Source: Catonia carolina (lineage: Eukaryota; Arthropoda; Insecta; Hemiptera; Achilidae). From it: a DNA stretch of 64,000 nt. The notes beneath the pieces are model-generated. The model was given only the letters and a program-made list of their open reading frames with translations. It made no database searches and was not told the DNA's origin. The translations under genes were made by a program, and so were the position numbers. Below are positions 60,999-64,000 of this stretch, piece after piece. The stretch is from positions 57,063,553-57,127,552 of the forward strand of contig JAQMRL010000001.1 in assembly GCA_035578175.1 (NCBI GenBank). The letters run 5' to 3'. The stretch's first letter is position 1. Every line of letters starts with the position of its first letter.

Positions 60999-61636
60999 TG
61001 TAGGGGTAAAAATATCGTCCCATGAGGAATTGTTCGATTTGCTATGTAATTAATTAATATTGTATTCTTTATTTACGTTGTATCAGCTTTCAAGTTTGAC
61101 TTATTATTTTTCATTTACCTTGTCCCTTATTTCATTCAATAAAACAGTATTCACATTTATCACATTATGGTTTTTATTTAATTATTGTTTCATCATTACA
61201 TAACATTCTTTATAATTATCATGACACTAATTATCATAATCTTTAAAAATGTCTGTTTTGAAATGTAGGTTAAATATACATGTCTTTTTATTATTTGTTA
61301 GTTGTTCATTAATTTGTTTTTCTATTAAATGAGTCTTTTTCTTATATTACAATTATGATATAATTAAATCATATTATAGTTATGATTTGTATTTAAAAAT
61401 AATTATGTGAATGGGACGTTGAAAATAATACGTGTTATTAGTTTGAGGTTTCACCGCCCCATTAAAAAATTTACAATAATCCTTTCTTCTTCTTAGTTGC
61501 CTAGTAACCATATTTTGTTTATTAGAATTAAATAATTTTTAAATATTTCATCTTAATCAGCTGGAATTATTCATCTTTATTTACATAGACTCAAATGTAA
61601 ACAACTCCAGGTGTCCAGTAAATTTGTCTTATTACA
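60999..61636 (-). repeat. 5' LTR of the Gypsy-type element
   Basis: Partner of 54078-54715. Differences are concentrated near 61050-61090, 61158-61162 and 61222-61234, with a 1-bp insertion near 61455. Confidence 0.93.
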
Positions 61637-61830
61637 AAGTTTCATTCAGTTTGTTATGTCCGTATTTAGAAACTAGTAAGCCTAAATAATTTATTTTATC
61701 ACCTACACTTATGACTTCGCAAGTAATTAAGGCCTTATTGTCGTCTTGGGTAAGGAAATCGCCCATTGTCAAACGCTTGTCGACGATATTCAAATGAGAT
61801 CCCTGATCCTTCATCTTTTTAATTTCTTTC
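61637..61830 (-). pseudogene. Possible LINE RT fossil used as target by the Gypsy-type element
   Basis: The minus frame contains VISVGDKINYLGLLVSKYG, which resembles the RT thumb motif 'F-YLGS-(V/I)S--G' of several LINE clades, preceded by about 40 residues. The LTR element lies immediately after NETL, so the frame is cut there. Recognition rests on one motif, so this is uncertain. Confidence 0.28.
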
Positions 61831-62056
61831 GCTTACTCGGTGGTAGAAGTGGTGTGAAAATGTTTGTAACTCTGAATTGATGGAATTAATTAATTAATTT
61901 TTTACAATAACGAGGGTACGTATAATTTTTAATGGTCGTGAATACCTACTGTGTCTACATTGAGCTGACTGTATGAGAATTGCATACGTTGCAGCAGCTA
62001 CATAACAATTACAAAAAAAATTTGTTTTGAAAAGCTTGTAACTTGTTTTTGTTTTA

Positions 62057-62563
62057 TTGTTTTACCAGCAATATTCACATACAAGACGTTATTGTAATCA
62101 CGCTCCTAAATGCGTGCGTTGTGCAGGGGATAATGAGTCTTCCAGTTGTACCAAACCACGCGATACGCCAGCCACGTGTGCGCTCTGTTCCCAGTCTCAC
62201 CCGGCTAACTACAAAGGGTGTGCTATAAACAAGGAAATCCAGAAACGTCGGGCACCCCTTCATAAAACAAGTGAAAATTCAAAAAATCAAAGGCACCCAG
62301 TACCTGACATTAATTCTTCATCTTTTCCACCATTGCCTTCAAAATCCACCGGAAATAAAATTCAAGCAGGACAAACTCCATTATTACAGGTACATTCACC
62401 TTCCATATTTTCATCTGCCCAAATTGCGGAATATAATGCTGCGTTGGGGCCGTCAAGTCAAATTAATACTTTTTTGTCGGAAATGAAAACTCTATTGTTT
62501 CCAATGATTTCGTTGATGACTCAACTTATACAAGCCTTAATGTCTAAAAATAATGCCAAATAA
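62057..62563 (+). CDS. Jockey ORF1 (Gag-like), C-terminal part with CCHC knuckles
   Basis: The frame opens at the first knuckle, of which only HTRRYC remains. Then CVRCAGDNESSSC and CALCSQSHPANYKGC give the next two CCHC-type motifs, the spacing usual for Jockey ORF1, followed by INKEIQKRRAP. A Ser/Pro-rich linker with SSSFPPLPSK leads to a hydrophobic C-terminal helix (FPMISLMTQLIQALMSK). The protein binds element RNA in the ribonucleoprotein particle. Its N-terminal half is missing because of 5' truncation, so there is no authentic start codon. The stop overlaps the ORF2 start by 11 nt. Confidence 0.85.
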   Translation: MFYQQYSHTRRYCNHAPKCVRCAGDNESSSCTKPRDTPATCALCSQSHPANYKGCAINKEIQKRRAPLHKTSENSKNQRHPVPDINSSSFPPLPSKSTGNKIQAGQTPLLQVHSPSIFSSAQIAEYNAALGPSSQINTFLSEMKTLLFPMISLMTQLIQALMSKNNAK

Positions 62564-64000
62564 TATGACATCTAATTTCCTTGTCGTCTTGTTATGGAAT
62601 GCTAATGGTTTTTCACAACATTTCAATGAGCTAGAATATGTACTACATGAGAAAAGAATAGACATCGCCCTCATTTCGGAGTCTCACTTGACTTCACGTT
62701 CTCGTTTTTACGTTCCCGGTTACATCGTTTACCGGACTGATCACCCGGCCGACCGGAGCCAAGGGGGCACGGCAATTATCATGAAGGCGACTTTAAAACA
62801 TGACTTCCTTTTCACTGAACCTCCAACAAATTTTCTTCAGGCAACTGTACTTTCTTTATACCTAAACCAGTTAAAATTTATCGTAGCATCAGTTTATTGT
62901 CCGCCACGATTTCGAGTAACTGAGGAGGAGTTTCAAAATTTTTTCGATGAGTTGGGACCAGCATTTATTGCAGGTGGTGATTATAATGCGAAGAACACTC
63001 AGTGGGGATGTAGAGTCAATACACCACGAGGCAGGCAACTGCTAAATGTAATTGTCTACAATCGATTTGAAGTAATAACGCCCCGGATGCCGACATATTG
63101 GCCTTCTGCCGTCACAAAGCTACCTGATATACTAGATATATTTATAACACGAGGTATAAGTCGACTTCACCATGCGGTTGAAAATTTAGACGATTTTAGA
63201 TCCGACCATTCTCCGGTTCTGTTAACTATAAGTGCTACTCCTCTTTATAAACAGCAACTACCATCGCTAACGCCAACCGGTAAGATGGATTGAGTCAAAT
63301 TTCAAAATCTTGTAAATAACAATTTAAATGTTCACGTCCCTTTAAAAACTGCTCACGATTTAGAATGCGCCATAGACGATTTTACCTCTATCATTCAATC
63401 TGCTGCATGGGATTCTGCAATAACTGTTTCAAAAAATGAACGCAATGGACCTCATTATCCCTGATCCATACGGGAATTAATTACTCAAAAACGGGCAGCA
63501 CGTCATCGATGGTATCGTACAAGACTTTCGGACGATAAATCTACTGTCAATCGGCTATCCAACAGACTTAAAAAGGAAATCTGGGCAGTTAAACTCGACC
63601 GCTTTGAAAGCCGCTTGAATTCCCTGGACACAGAAGATGGCTCGTTATGGAGAGCAACAAAGCGACTTCTACAGCAAGTCCCAGTTTCGACTCCTCTTCG
63701 GCGTGAGAACAAAACCTGGGCCAAGTCTGACCAAGAAAAAGCTGATTTATTTGGAGAACATCTCAGCAACGTATTTAAACCTCATGTGCAAACAGGAGAC
63801 ATTGAGTTTGACAGGGATGTACAGGAATTCGTAACGTGCCCAACTACGCTATCGTTGCCGCCTAAACCTGTGAGTTTAAACGAGGTCAAGAGTATTATTA
63901 AACGTCTTCCATTGCACAAGTCACCAGGTCTGGATTTGATAACTGCAGAGATATTAAAGGAGTTACCAGTAAGAGGGATAATTTTTATACGAAACATATT
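62553..64000 (+). pseudogene. Jockey ORF2: endonuclease and start of RT
   Basis: ATG 62553 lies within the last codons of ORF1 (ATGCCAAATAA overlap), an arrangement consistent with re-initiation. The AP-like endonuclease spans about residues 8-225: LLWNANGF (Asn), LISESHL (Glu), GGDYNAKNTQWGC (Asp/Asn), and FRSDHSPVLL (Asp/His) are all present. TGA at 63291-63293 and at 63463-63465 interrupt the linker; the first replaces a Trp expected after KMD. The frame then goes on with ITQKRAARHRWYRTR, SLWRATKRLL and HKSPGLDLITAEILKELP, the first RT blocks. The catalytic RT Asp residues lie beyond the window. Confidence 0.88.

Larger units (their letters stand above)
54078..61636 (-). mobile_element. 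Complete-length Ty3/Gypsy-type LTR retrotransposon, coding region decayed
   Basis: Two 638-bp LTRs (54078-54715 and 60999-61636), both TGT...ACA, flank about 6.3 kb and are bounded by the duplication AAGT (54074-54077 and 61637-61640). The LTRs differ by about a dozen substitutions and two 1-bp indels. On the minus strand the order is gag, protease, RT, RNase H, integrase, the Gypsy order. A purine-rich AAAGGTGGGGATATT lies just inside the 3' LTR, and a TGGCATCCTGATGTGGGG site lies just inside the 5' LTR. Frameshifts and stops occur in gag, between PR and RT, between RT and RNase H, and in integrase. No convincing env was seen. Confidence 0.93.
62045..64000 (+). mobile_element. Jockey-clade LINE, 5' truncated, running off the window
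   Basis: ORF1 starts inside its zinc-knuckle region, ORF2 follows with a short overlap, and the endonuclease plus the start of RT are present up to the right edge. Two in-frame stops interrupt ORF2. The element is the same type as that at 42074-43972 (compare HKSPGLDLITAEILKELP here with NKAPGFDLITGKILKELP there). Confidence 0.9.

Overview
This is a stretch of an AT-rich eukaryotic nuclear genome, almost certainly an arthropod and most likely an insect. The evidence is the repeat content: Jockey-clade and RTE-like LINE pieces, a Ty3/Gypsy-type LTR element, a mariner, a Helitron helicase remnant, a decayed IS630/Tc1-type transposase and several tRNA-headed SINEs. The species cannot be named from the sequence. 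I found no intact host gene, no rRNA or true tRNA gene and no CRISPR array. The window reads as an intergenic or intronic transposon graveyard with a few structurally complete recent insertions.

Layout. At 0.69-3.13 kb a short LTR element (660-bp LTRs, 4-bp target duplication) interrupts an older open frame. From 4 to 14 kb there is an RTE-like ORF2 tail, a SINE, two Jockey RT fossils, a GC-rich repeat, a promoter-like site that may belong to a solo LTR, another SINE and a Helitron remnant with the C-terminus of its helicase. At 19.5-20.7 kb lies a foldback element with arms of about 0.4 kb. At 24-28 kb are a LINE ORF1 fossil and further SINEs, including a head-to-tail pair. At 29.4-30.4 kb is a mariner whose 3' end is duplicated in inverted orientation at its left end. 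At 34.2-34.8 kb is a second, inverted copy of the GC-rich repeat; it carries a perfect histone-mRNA-type 3' stem-loop. At 36.4-36.8 kb is a young retroposed sequence with a pure A30 tail and a 9-bp target duplication. At 37.9-39.3 kb direct repeats bracket a GC-rich island. At 42.07-43.97 kb is a Jockey insertion with a twin-priming inversion and a 12-bp target duplication. At 48.5-50.4 kb are RTE-like and IS630-like fossils.

At 54.08-61.64 kb, on the minus strand, is a complete-length Gypsy-type element: 638-bp LTRs about 98% alike, AAGT target duplication, primer-binding and polypurine sites, gag-PR-RT-RNaseH-integrase order. Its coding region is broken by frameshifts and stops. Its Gag begins with what looks like a SAP domain. 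The short LTR element at the left edge is a related, internally deleted, non-autonomous relative. From 62.05 kb to the right edge a 5'-truncated Jockey element shows ORF1 zinc knuckles, an 11-nt ORF1/ORF2 overlap, an endonuclease and the start of its RT.

The elements are functionally linked. The Jockey and RTE elements supply the kind of machinery that could have mobilised the SINEs and the A-tailed retroposed sequence. The Gypsy element could have supplied proteins in trans to its short relative. These links are inferred from structure.
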